64,000 nucleotides of DNA, from contig JBJEDT010000024.1 of assembly GCA_051872335.1 (NCBI GenBank), positions 1 through 64,000 on the forward strand. The letters run 5' to 3'. Position numbers and translations under genes: made by a program. This stretch comes from SUG2458 sp051872335 (GTDB taxonomy: Bacteria; Bacillota_I; Bacilli_A; RFN20; CAG-826). Each line of letters opens with the position of its first letter. Position 1 is the stretch's first letter. Positions 17,070-24,686 of the stretch are shown one piece after another. The notes under the pieces were generated by a model, which had not been told where the DNA came from, ran no database searches, and saw only the letters and a program-made list of their open reading frames with translations.

Positions 17070-17100
17070 ATAATATTTTAAATTTTTATCATAAATTTTT

Positions 17101-17123
17101 ATCTATCTTTACAAAAGATAGAT
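17101..17123 (+). terminator. Weak terminator after def
   Basis: Stem ATCTATCTT/AAGATAGAT with a short loop, followed by TTATTC, so the T run is poor. The rnj -35 box TTTACA overlaps this hairpin. Confidence 0.5.
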
Positions 17124-17136
17124 TTATTCATATAAT
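17108..17136 (+). promoter_or_regulatory. Sigma-A promoter of rnj
   Basis: TTTACA (17108-17113), 17-nt spacer, perfect TATAAT (17131-17136). A 20-bp palindrome overlaps the -10 box and start site. Confidence 0.7.
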
Positions 17137-17152
17137 ATTGTAAACAATATTA
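17133..17152. promoter_or_regulatory. Perfect palindrome over the rnj -10/start region
   Basis: TAATATTGT-AA-ACAATATTA, 9-bp half-sites, lies across the -10 box and transcription start, a repressor-like position. The binding protein is unknown. Confidence 0.45.
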
Positions 17153-17191
17153 AAAAGATAATTTCGTAGAAATAAAGGAGGTTATTATTTA

Positions 17192-18865
17192 ATGGCGCCA
17201 AATTTAATAAAAACACCTATTAGCATTTATGCTTTGGGTGGTTTAGGTGAAGTTGGAAAAAATACCTATTGTATAGAAAGTGAAAAAAGCATAATTATCA
17301 TAGATGCAGGAGTTAAATTCCCTGATGCTGATCTTCCAGGAATTGATTACGTTATTCCTGATTATTCACATTTAAAAAAGAATAGAGGAAAAATCAAAGC
17401 ATTATTTATTACTCATGGACATGAAGATCATATCGGTGGAATTCCTTTCTTAGTACAAAATGTTCATATACCAGTTATATATGCCCCAAAATTAGCTGCA
17501 TCTTTAATTAAAAATAAAATTCAAGAAAGTAGAATTAGAGAACCAGTTAATGTTGTTGAATATAAAGAAGATGATGTAATTAGTATTGCAGAATTCACAG
17601 TTCAATTCTTCAACGTAACACACTCTATTCCTGACTCATTTGGTATTTGTGTTGATACACCTGAAGGACGTATTGTTACAACAGGAGACTTTAAAGTTGA
17701 CTTAACTCCAGTCGGTCCAGATATTAATCTTCAAAAGATGGCTCGTCTTGGTACTGAAGGAATTGATTTATTAATGAGTGATTCGACGAATGCTGAAATC
17801 GAAGGTTATACTCCTTCTGAAAAAAATGTTATTAGTTCTATTAATGATGTTTTTGCAAAAGCTCCAGGTCGCTTAATTATTTCAACTTTCTCATCAAATA
17901 TATCACGTATTCAACAAATTGTTGAAGCTTGTATAAAATACAACAAGAAAATTGTTATTATTGGACGTTCAATGGAAAATGCTGTTTCAGCTGCTAGAAG
18001 TTTTGGCTATATTAAAATTCCTGATGCTTCACTTGTAAGTGCTGATGATATTAGAACTTTATCATATAATGAAACAGTTATATTATGTACAGGTTCTCAA
18101 GGTGAACCGATGGCAGCATTATCTAGAATTGCAAATGGCGAACATAAAACAATTCACATTAATCCAGGTGATACTGTCGTATTCTCTTCTTCCCCAATTC
18201 CAGGAAATGGCGCATTAATTAATAAAGTTATTAACCAGTTGACTAGAGTAGGAGCTAATGTCTTAACAAATTCTGTTTTCTACTCATTACACTCGTCTGG
18301 TCACCCTTCTAAACAAGAATTAAGGATCGTTCAAAAATTATTTAGACCAAAATATTTTATGCCAATTCATGGTGAATATCGTATGCTTAAGATTCATGCT
18401 GATATTGCTGTTTCTTTAGGAATGCCAAAAGAAAATACATTTATTCTAAGTAATGGTGATACATTATATTTACAAGACCATGAAGTTACATATGGTCCTC
18501 GTATTCAAGCAGATGAAATTTATATTGATGGCCGTGATATCAATGGTTTAAGTGCTAGTGTTATTCACGACCGTAAAGTATTATCTCAAGATGGCATGGT
18601 TGCAGTATCAATTGTTATAGATTCACGTACAAACCAATTGTTATCAAGACCAAAGATTATAACTAAGGGATTTGTTCATGAGTCTAATACTATTTTAATT
18701 GAAAAAGCTCAAATTAAAATTGAAACAATTTTAAAAGAATTAATGAAAAATAAAGTCACATTTGCTGAAATTAAATCTACTATCAAAAATACACTTGGAC
18801 GTTATTTGTTTGCAAAAACACAACGTACACCTTATATCATTCCGGTTATTATGAATAAAAACTAA
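17192..18865 (+). CDS. rnj: Ribonuclease J
   Basis: A metallo-beta-lactamase/beta-CASP ribonuclease acting on mRNA 5' ends and internally. The zinc site is THGHEDHIGG; VTHSIPDSFG, TGDFKVD, the beta-CASP part and the late HSSGHPSKQEL and PIHGEYRML all follow in order. 557 aa is the family length. SD AAAGGAGG. The stop shares one base with the start of maf (TAATG). It carries its own promoter and an overlapping palindrome. Confidence 0.96.
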   Translation: MAPNLIKTPISIYALGGLGEVGKNTYCIESEKSIIIIDAGVKFPDADLPGIDYVIPDYSHLKKNRGKIKALFITHGHEDHIGGIPFLVQNVHIPVIYAPKLAASLIKNKIQESRIREPVNVVEYKEDDVISIAEFTVQFFNVTHSIPDSFGICVDTPEGRIVTTGDFKVDLTPVGPDINLQKMARLGTEGIDLLMSDSTNAEIEGYTPSEKNVISSINDVFAKAPGRLIISTFSSNISRIQQIVEACIKYNKKIVIIGRSMENAVSAARSFGYIKIPDASLVSADDIRTLSYNETVILCTGSQGEPMAALSRIANGEHKTIHINPGDTVVFSSSPIPGNGALINKVINQLTRVGANVLTNSVFYSLHSSGHPSKQELRIVQKLFRPKYFMPIHGEYRMLKIHADIAVSLGMPKENTFILSNGDTLYLQDHEVTYGPRIQADEIYIDGRDINGLSASVIHDRKVLSQDGMVAVSIVIDSRTNQLLSRPKIITKGFVHESNTILIEKAQIKIETILKELMKNKVTFAEIKSTIKNTLGRYLFAKTQRTPYIIPVIMNKN

Positions 18866-19404
18866 TGTATATACTTGCAAGTCAATCTCCAAGAAGAAAA
18901 GAACTTTTATCTAAAATAATCAAAGACTTTGTTATTATTCCTGCAAATATTAATGAAGATATAAAAGTAAATACACCTGAAGAGTTACCTTTAATTCTTT
19001 CTAAATTAAAAGCTGAAGAAATATTTAAAGCTCATCAAGATGACATTATTATTGCAGCAGATACAGTTGTAATTTTAGATAATAAAATTCTTGGTAAACC
19101 TAAAAACGAAAAGGAGGCATATAAAATGTTATCTTCTTTATCGAATAGAAAGCATGATGTAATAACGGGATATACTATTTTATCCAAAGAAAAATTTATT
19201 AGTAGAACAATAAAAACTGAAGTTTACTTTAATAAACTTGATGACCAAACTATTATAGACTATATAAAAACCGGATCACCTTTTGATAAAGCTGGTGGCT
19301 ATGGTATTCAAGATTCAGAATTCAAATTAGTCAAACAAATTAAGGGCAGTTTATCTAATGTAATTGGTCTTCCTCTAGAAAGTTTAGCAAACGACCTATT
19401 ATAA
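18865..19404 (+). CDS. maf: Maf-like nucleotide pyrophosphatase
   Basis: A housekeeping enzyme that hydrolyses non-canonical or methylated nucleoside triphosphates. Signature YILASQSPRRKELLSK at the start, then AADTVV and GKPKNEKEA, and FDKAGGYGIQ near the end. 179 aa is normal. Translationally coupled to rnj by a one-base overlap. Confidence 0.94.
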   Translation: MYILASQSPRRKELLSKIIKDFVIIPANINEDIKVNTPEELPLILSKLKAEEIFKAHQDDIIIAADTVVILDNKILGKPKNEKEAYKMLSSLSNRKHDVITGYTILSKEKFISRTIKTEVYFNKLDDQTIIDYIKTGSPFDKAGGYGIQDSEFKLVKQIKGSLSNVIGLPLESLANDLL

Positions 19405-19408
19405 AAGC

Positions 19409-19435
19409 ACAAACACTCCAATATATCATATTTAT
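19409..19435 (+). promoter_or_regulatory. Sigma-K-like promoter inside the maf terminator
   Basis: AC (19409-19410), 16 nt, CATATTTAT (19427-19435); the final TA of the consensus is shifted by one base. It serves the Tyr-rich protein at 19454 and lies in the 5' arm and loop of the hairpin. Confidence 0.35.
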
Positions 19436-19452
19436 AAATGGAGTGTTTTTTT
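19411..19452 (+). terminator. Terminator of rnj-maf, overlapping a promoter and SD
   Basis: Perfect 10-bp stem AAACACTCCA/TGGAGTGTTT (19411-19420 with 19439-19448), then T's. The 3' arm contains GGAG, the only SD for the ATG at 19454, so the hairpin would hide it in any read-through RNA. Confidence 0.8.
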
Positions 19453-19453
19453 A

Positions 19454-19780
19454 ATGCAACCAATATATTTTATTCCAAGAGAAGATGAATACATATATCG
19501 AAGTGATGATCGAATGATTGGACCACTTTTACCATTTTTAGGAGGTTTCTTACTTGCTGAAGTTTTACCTCCTTTTATGCCATATAATTATGGTGGTAAT
19601 CCACAAAATCAATATTATAATTATCCATATCCAGCTCCATATTATCAAGCAAACTACTCATATCCAAGTGAAACAAATACATACACAACTAATACTTATC
19701 AAATGACACCGAAGCAACCATATATGAATTCGTATTCTTCGACATATCCATATTATAAATCAACACAAAGTTATTATTAA
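19454..19780 (+). CDS. Tyr/Pro-rich low-complexity protein, spore-surface-like
   Basis: 108 aa. A short hydrophobic stretch (MIGPLLPFLGGFLLAEVLPPF, in two parts at about 21-41) is followed by a Tyr/Asn/Pro/Ser-rich tail with repeated YPY/YYxx units. No catalytic motif is present. Such composition is common in spore coat or crust proteins, and a sigma-K-like promoter precedes it; the role is inference. The ATG lies directly after the maf terminator, and the SD is GGAG within the hairpin's 3' arm. Confidence 0.5.
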   Translation: MQPIYFIPREDEYIYRSDDRMIGPLLPFLGGFLLAEVLPPFMPYNYGGNPQNQYYNYPYPAPYYQANYSYPSETNTYTTNTYQMTPKQPYMNSYSSTYPYYKSTQSYY

Positions 19781-19781
19781 A

Positions 19782-19835
19782 AAAAGATTTGTAGAAAGTA
19801 TTAATCACATAATGATATACTTCTACAAATCTTTT
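19782..19835. terminator. Bidirectional terminator
   Basis: A 15-bp perfect stem (19782-19796 with 19821-19835), with A/T runs on both sides. It ends the Tyr-rich gene and the convergent EIIB-like gene, whose stop lies at its right edge. Confidence 0.85.
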
Positions 19836-20292
19836 ATTTTTCAAAATATTCTTTTAATTTAGGTGCATCTTCTCCAATAACAAGTGTAACTTTACTTGTC
19901 ATAACGATTACTCCATCAACACCAATATCTTTTAAAGCATCTACATTTAATAAAGTATTATCCTTTAACACAACACTTAGTCTAGAACCACGAGTAGTCA
20001 TTTCCACTATATTATCTTTACCACCTAAGTTTGAAATAATTTCATCATAAGTGATATTGATATTTTTATCTTTAATTTTCTTTGGCTCTTTTTTAGGTTT
20101 TGTCTCTCCTTTACTATTTTCTAATTTTCCTTCTTTTACAGATTCATCTTTGGTTTCTTTTACTTTGTCTAGATAAAACTTAACAATTAAACAAGATAAA
20201 ATAAAAATTAAGAATAAAAGAATAATTGCTACAACAACATAGAAAATATTTCTCTGTAACCAATCAGTTAAATATAGATTTAATAAAATCAT
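19834..20292 (-). CDS. Membrane-anchored EIIB-like domain lacking the phospho-cysteine
   Basis: One N-terminal membrane segment (about 14-40), a Lys/Glu-rich linker (about 42-75), and a C-terminal domain aligning with glucose-type PTS EIIB: LGGKDNI, SRLSVVLKDN, ALKDIGVDGVIV. In E. coli EIIB the order is GGKENITNLDACITRLR; here the phosphorylated Cys position is Arg, so phosphotransfer is unlikely. It could be a sugar-PTS-derived structural or regulatory domain. The SD AAAGGAG fits the ATG. It lies 5 nt downstream of nadK, so co-transcribed. Confidence 0.65.
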   Translation of the reverse strand: MILLNLYLTDWLQRNIFYVVVAIILLFLIFILSCLIVKFYLDKVKETKDESVKEGKLENSKGETKPKKEPKKIKDKNINITYDEIISNLGGKDNIVEMTTRGSRLSVVLKDNTLLNVDALKDIGVDGVIVMTSKVTLVIGEDAPKLKEYFEK

Positions 20293-20297
20293 TTATA

Positions 20298-21092
20298 TCA
20301 CTCCTTTAAAAATGATGATCTTAACTTATCAATAAACTTAGTTTGCGAAAAACGTAATAATTTAACTTTTTTATCCGACATATAAATATCGACTAATAAT
20401 AGTTTACCATTTTTTTCATCAATTTTATTATCAAATCCAATAATTTCTTTATCAAATGGTCCTTCGAAAACAATATGAGCATCATTTTTTAAAATAAGTG
20501 AATTATTTAAACTTGAATAAAAATAATTATTTATAGGATTAATTTCCGTTAATTGAAGTAAATTTAAAGATGTATCTATAACTGCACCATTACATGATTT
20601 ATTATATCCTGTACTTCCTAAAGAAGAAGAAACTAGTAATCCACTACCTCTAAATGTTTCAAGAAATTCGCCATTAATATAGACATTACATTCTAAAGTT
20701 TTAAAAGGATTTTCAATACGAACTTCATTGATCGCATATATACTATATTTTTCATCATTTTCATATTTCAAAGTAGCTTCTATTAAATTATGCTCTTCAA
20801 TAAAGTATTCTGAATTATTTAAAACATTATCAACAACTTCATCTAAATCTGAAGCACTATATTCAAAGAAATAACCTAATGTTCCTGTTTTAATTCCTAT
20901 AAAACAAATAGAATCTAATCTATCAATATATTTATGAACGGTTTTTAAAAAAGTACCATCCCCACCAATGACAAAAACTACTTCTGGACATTTTTCATCA
21001 AAAACAAAATTATTATTTTCCAAAATAATACTTAATCTATTCTTAATTTCTAATGACTTTTCATTTTGTTTTGCTGAGATTGAATATTTCAT
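20298..21092 (-). CDS. nadK: NAD kinase
   Basis: Phosphorylates NAD to NADP. GGDGTFLKTVH is the catalytic GGDGT motif. INEVRIENP supplies the NE-type motif, and SSSLGSTGYNKSCNGAVI is the conserved GSTGY stretch. The start is the second in-frame ATG (MKYSISAK), because AAAGGAGG lies 6 nt before it; the upstream ATG contains that SD within its own codons. About 264 aa, family length. It heads an operon with the EIIB-like gene. Confidence 0.94.
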   Translation of the reverse strand: MKYSISAKQNEKSLEIKNRLSIILENNNFVFDEKCPEVVFVIGGDGTFLKTVHKYIDRLDSICFIGIKTGTLGYFFEYSASDLDEVVDNVLNNSEYFIEEHNLIEATLKYENDEKYSIYAINEVRIENPFKTLECNVYINGEFLETFRGSGLLVSSSLGSTGYNKSCNGAVIDTSLNLLQLTEINPINNYFYSSLNNSLILKNDAHIVFEGPFDKEIIGFDNKIDEKNGKLLLVDIYMSDKKVKLLRFSQTKFIDKLRSSFLKE

Positions 21093-21155
21093 ATTTTCCT
21101 CCTTTATCATAAACCTATTTTATTGTATCATAATAAAGAAGGTAGGTTAATAATT

Positions 21156-21728
21156 ATGTCAAACAATATTGAAATAGAAGGTAAAATTTTAGTTACAGAA
21201 AATGAATTTGAAAGTTTATTAAAGTACTTTAAAAGAACAGATGAAGATAAAATTGTTCAAGTTAATCATTACATTGATTCATCCGATCAACAACTACGTA
21301 AATTAGGTTTTGCATTACGTATTAGAGAAAAAAACAATCATTATGTTTTAACTTTAAAAACTCCTTTAAGCGAGGGATTACTTGAAAAAGATCAAGATAT
21401 CTCAAAAGAAGTATATAAAGCATTTAAATATGAAAATAAATTTCCTGAAGGAGATATAAAGAATTTCTTACTTATGTTAGGTTTAAATGTTGAATCATTA
21501 TCAATCATCACAAGTTTAAAAACTGAACGTTATGATATTGATTACAATGGTGGACTTCTTTCTCTTGATAAGAGTACTTATAATAATATCGTTGATTATG
21601 AAGTTGAACTAGAAGAAACATCTTTAGAAAGAGCTCAAACAAATCTTAAAGAATTATGCGAAAAAGTTGGTATCGAATATAAAATAAATCATCTTTCAAA
21701 ACAAGCTCGTGCAATGAATTCTAAATAA
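21156..21728 (+). CDS. CYTH-domain (triphosphate tunnel) protein
   Basis: The ExExK signature is IEIEGK at the N-terminus, followed by alternating charged beta-strands typical of the triphosphate tunnel (LRIREKNNHYVLTLK, TERYDIDY, VDYEVELEE). Likely acts on inorganic or nucleotide triphosphates like YjbK; the substrate is unproven. ATG at 21156 is chosen for the GGTAGG SD 9 nt upstream; the earlier TTG lacks one. It is divergent from nadK. Confidence 0.85.
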   Translation: MSNNIEIEGKILVTENEFESLLKYFKRTDEDKIVQVNHYIDSSDQQLRKLGFALRIREKNNHYVLTLKTPLSEGLLEKDQDISKEVYKAFKYENKFPEGDIKNFLLMLGLNVESLSIITSLKTERYDIDYNGGLLSLDKSTYNNIVDYEVELEETSLERAQTNLKELCEKVGIEYKINHLSKQARAMNSK

Positions 21729-21732
21729 AAAT

Positions 21733-21771
21733 AAATGGTCTATAAAGAAGGAACTTTATAGACCATTTTTT
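21733..21771. terminator. Bidirectional terminator
   Basis: A 15-bp stem (21733-21747 with 21754-21768) followed by T's, between the convergent CYTH and GNAT genes. Confidence 0.88.
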
Positions 21772-22204
21772 AGTTTTCCCTTTTAAATTGAAGATACTCT
21801 ACTTCGTTAAAATTATTCTTTTTATATGCTTTAATAGCAAAAACATTTTCCTTATCAACTTCTAAACGTTGAATTGTATTTGGATATTTTTCTTTTAAAT
21901 AATCAAAAAACAAAGAACCTAATCTATGATGTCGATACTCTTCTTTTATATATAAATCTTCTATCCAAATACATGGTTTACCAAATTCCGTTGAATAACT
22001 TTTAGCTAACATTGCATAACCACATATTTTATTGTCTTCTTCAAAAACATAACCTTCTAAATAAGGGCATGTATTAATGCAATTATCAAAATCATTTTCA
22101 AATATTTCTATACTTCCGTTTGTTGCAACAGCCTCTGAAGCATAAAATACTTGCATCATTTTAATAACTTCATTTTTATCTTTCTTATTCATTAAACGTA
22201 TCAT
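21770..22204 (-). CDS. GNAT-family N-acetyltransferase
   Basis: A 144-aa single-domain acetyltransferase: ICGYAMLAKSY, WIEDLYIKEEYRHHRLGSLFF (the acetyl-CoA binding region, with RxxxLG) and VDKENVFAIKAYKKNNFNEVEY. The substrate is unknown. It overlaps the spx stop by one base (TAATG), with GGAG as SD, so is co-translated with spx. Confidence 0.85.
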   Translation of the reverse strand: MIRLMNKKDKNEVIKMMQVFYASEAVATNGSIEIFENDFDNCINTCPYLEGYVFEEDNKICGYAMLAKSYSTEFGKPCIWIEDLYIKEEYRHHRLGSLFFDYLKEKYPNTIQRLEVDKENVFAIKAYKKNNFNEVEYLQFKREN

Positions 22205-22653
22205 TAGAATTCTCCACTTTCTTTTCTAAATTGTGCATGTTCACAAGTTTCAAATTTTTCACAATTACCTTTTGAACAAGTTTTAAAAGCAATTTCTCGA
22301 GCTTCACGTGGAATAAATGTACGAATTTCTTCTTCATTATATCCGACTTGAATACGACGGTCATCAACCATAATTGGCCTTTTTAATACTGAAGGATTTT
22401 CTTTAATAAAAGCTATTAATTCACTAATTTTCATATCGTTAATATCAATATGTTGATCTTTCATAATTTTAGAACGTCCCGATATAATATCATCGGTACC
22501 ATTTTCAGATTTATTCAATATTTCTTTTAAATCTTCTTCATTTAAGACAGAAGAAAAAATATTTTTCTCTTCATATGGAATATTTTGTTCTTCAAACCAT
22601 TTTTTTACTTTTCTACATGAACTACAACTTGGCGAAGTATAAATTTTAATCAT
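22204..22653 (-). CDS. spx: Spx-type redox regulator with a Cys-rich C-terminal tail
   Basis: ArsC-like fold regulator that binds the RNA polymerase alpha subunit. Start YTSPSCSSCRKVKKWFEEQ holds the CxxC redox switch; NGTDDIISGRSK, RPIMVDDRRIQVGYNEEEIR are Spx-specific. The usual Spx ends at about 131 aa; this one has about 20 more residues with three Cys and one His (TCSKGNCEKFETCEHAQ), a possible metal- or redox-sensing addition. SD TAGGAGATG. First gene with a GNAT downstream. Confidence 0.88.
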   Translation of the reverse strand: MIKIYTSPSCSSCRKVKKWFEEQNIPYEEKNIFSSVLNEEDLKEILNKSENGTDDIISGRSKIMKDQHIDINDMKISELIAFIKENPSVLKRPIMVDDRRIQVGYNEEEIRTFIPREAREIAFKTCSKGNCEKFETCEHAQFRKESGEF

Positions 22654-22761
22654 TCAACTCATCTCCTAATGTTACAAATAAATTGTAAGTAATAATCAGT
22701 AATTTTGCAATGATTAAACTCTAAATGAATAATCTTTTATATAAAAAATAGTCTTGATAAA

Positions 22762-22790
22762 TTGACTTTATTGTTACATAAATTTATAAT
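22762..22790 (+). promoter_or_regulatory. Sigma-A promoter of trpS
   Basis: TTGACT (22762-22767), 17-nt spacer, TATAAT (22785-22790). Only 27 nt separate it from the start codon, so there is no room for a T-box. Confidence 0.82.
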
Positions 22791-22817
22791 TTTACTTATT
22801 AAATGGAGATTTAATTT

Positions 22818-23795
22818 ATGGAAAGAATTTTAAGTGGAATTAAACCAACAGGAAATTTAACATTAGGTAATTATATAGGAGCACTTAGAAATTTTAAAAA
22901 TTTCCAAGATCAAGGTGAAACTTTTATTTTTATTGCTGATTTACACGCTTTAACATTACCAATTGATCCTGAATTTTTAAGAACAAACTCAAGAGATATT
23001 GCTGCTTTCTATTTAGCAGCTGGTCTAGATCCTAAAAAGACACATATTTTCTTACAAAGTCACGTTTCAGCTCATGCTGAAATGAATGCTATTATGCAAA
23101 ACTTTTTATATATGGGTGAATTATCTCGTATGACTCAATTTAAAGAAAAATCACATAACCTTAAAAACGATGCAATTGGTCTAGGATTATTTGCTTACCC
23201 TGTTTTAATGGCTTGTGATATTTTACTTTATGATGCAACTATAGTTCCAGTTGGTGAAGATCAAACCCAACACGTTGAATTAACTCGTGATTTATGTAAA
23301 AGATTTAATAATAGATTTGGTGACATTTTAACAATGCCAAAAGCCGTTGTTACAAAAGTCGGTGCTCGTATTATGTCTTTATCTAACCCTACGGTAAAAA
23401 TGTCAAAATCCGACCCTAAAGGTGATGTTTTCTTAAAAGATGACCTCCAAGTTATTAGAAAGAAAATTATGTCAGCTGTTACTGATTCTGAAATGGAAGT
23501 AAGATATGATAAAGAAAATAAACCTGGTATTTCTAATTTATTAACAATCTATGCTTCATTAAAAAACATTTCTATTGAAGAAGCTGAAAAAGAATTTGTT
23601 GGAGCAAATTATGGAACATTTAAACGTGCTGTTGCAGACGTTGTATGTAATGAACTCCAAGGTTTCCAAGAACGTTATCAATATTTTATTAATTCAGGAG
23701 AAGTTGATAAAGTACTTGAAGAAGGTGCTGAAGCAGCTCGCAAAGTTGCTGATAAAACATTACAAAGAGTCAAAGATGCAGTAGGATTATTATAA
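22818..23795 (+). CDS. trpS: Tryptophanyl-tRNA synthetase
   Basis: Class I synthetase: PTGNLTLGNYIGAL is the HIGH-like motif and VKMSKSDPKG is the KMSKS motif. GEDQTQHVELTRD is also characteristic. 325 aa, normal. SD GGAGA. It has a strong own promoter and its own terminator. Confidence 0.97.
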   Translation: MERILSGIKPTGNLTLGNYIGALRNFKNFQDQGETFIFIADLHALTLPIDPEFLRTNSRDIAAFYLAAGLDPKKTHIFLQSHVSAHAEMNAIMQNFLYMGELSRMTQFKEKSHNLKNDAIGLGLFAYPVLMACDILLYDATIVPVGEDQTQHVELTRDLCKRFNNRFGDILTMPKAVVTKVGARIMSLSNPTVKMSKSDPKGDVFLKDDLQVIRKKIMSAVTDSEMEVRYDKENKPGISNLLTIYASLKNISIEEAEKEFVGANYGTFKRAVADVVCNELQGFQERYQYFINSGEVDKVLEEGAEAARKVADKTLQRVKDAVGLL

Positions 23796-23799
23796 AAAC

Positions 23800-23822
23800 A
23801 ACCAAGCCATCGGCTTGGTTTT
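23800..23822 (+). terminator. Terminator of trpS
   Basis: Stem AACCAAGCC/GGCTTGGTT with a 3-nt loop, followed by a short T-rich stretch (TTATATT). The next gene's SD follows within 10 nt, so some read-through to the HAD gene is possible. Confidence 0.8.
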
Positions 23823-23842
23823 ATATTGAAAGGAAAAGTTAT

Positions 23843-24661
23843 ATGGAAGAAAAATATATTATTGGAATAGATCTTGATGGAACTCTTTTAAATAGTAAAT
23901 CAAAATTATCTCATTCAACTATTTCATATTTAAAGAAAATATCTAAGCAAGGTCACATTATTGTTTTATGTACAGGTCGACCATTAAGAGCAATGTTACC
24001 ATTTTATCAACAATTAAAACTGAAAACCCCTGTCATTTGTTATAATGGTGGTCGTGTTTTTAATCCAAATGATAATTTTTTTCCAAGTATTACTTATTCA
24101 TTTAATAAAGAAGATATTAAAGATATCATTAATTCAATTGGTTTAGAAAAAATCGATAACATTATGTGTGAAGTAGATGATAAAGCATGGGTCTATGCTC
24201 ACGATAAAAAAATTGAAGAAATTCTATGGCATAATAATATTTCTTTAATATATGGAGATTTAAATAAAACGTTAAATGAAAATCCAATTACATTTCTTAT
24301 CTTTTCTAAACATAAAGAATGTAAAAAACTAATTAGTAAAAATATTAAAGAGAAATATCCTACACTTAAATATCGCTTTTGGAATGGCTACCTAGAAAAT
24401 TTTTCTGAAATCTTTGATAAACACATTTCAAAATATAATGCTTTAAAAAGCGTTGCTAAATATTATAAGATTCCATTAGAAAATATTATTACTTTTGGAG
24501 ATGGAGAAAATGATATTGATATGATTTCTAAAGCAAATTATGGCTATGCAATGGTTAATGCACCTGAAGACATTAAATCCAAAGCCAAATATATTACAAC
24601 GAAAGATAATGATCATGATGGTGTAATCATAGAATTAAAAAAAATAATCAAGAACAAATAA
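23843..24661 (+). CDS. Cof-type HAD phosphatase
   Basis: HAD superfamily with a IIB cap. GIDLDGTLLNSK is motif I, LCTGRP is motif II, and TFGDGENDIDMI is motif IV; the Lys of motif III lies in KHISKYNAL. Such proteins dephosphorylate sugar phosphates or flavin/vitamin phosphates; the substrate cannot be told. SD AAAGGA. Second HAD of this type: see 32078. Confidence 0.88.
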   Translation: MEEKYIIGIDLDGTLLNSKSKLSHSTISYLKKISKQGHIIVLCTGRPLRAMLPFYQQLKLKTPVICYNGGRVFNPNDNFFPSITYSFNKEDIKDIINSIGLEKIDNIMCEVDDKAWVYAHDKKIEEILWHNNISLIYGDLNKTLNENPITFLIFSKHKECKKLISKNIKEKYPTLKYRFWNGYLENFSEIFDKHISKYNALKSVAKYYKIPLENIITFGDGENDIDMISKANYGYAMVNAPEDIKSKAKYITTKDNDHDGVIIELKKIIKNK

Positions 24662-24686
24662 AAATGAATGCGACGCATTCATTTTT
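24661..24686. terminator. Bidirectional terminator
   Basis: Stem AAAATGAATG/CATTCATTTT (24661-24670 with 24676-24685) between the convergent HAD and phosphoglucomutase genes. Confidence 0.8.

Noticed and set aside
22654..22817. T-box before trpS
   Set aside because: The promoter lies 27 nt before the start codon, and no T-box sequence or specifier stem is seen.
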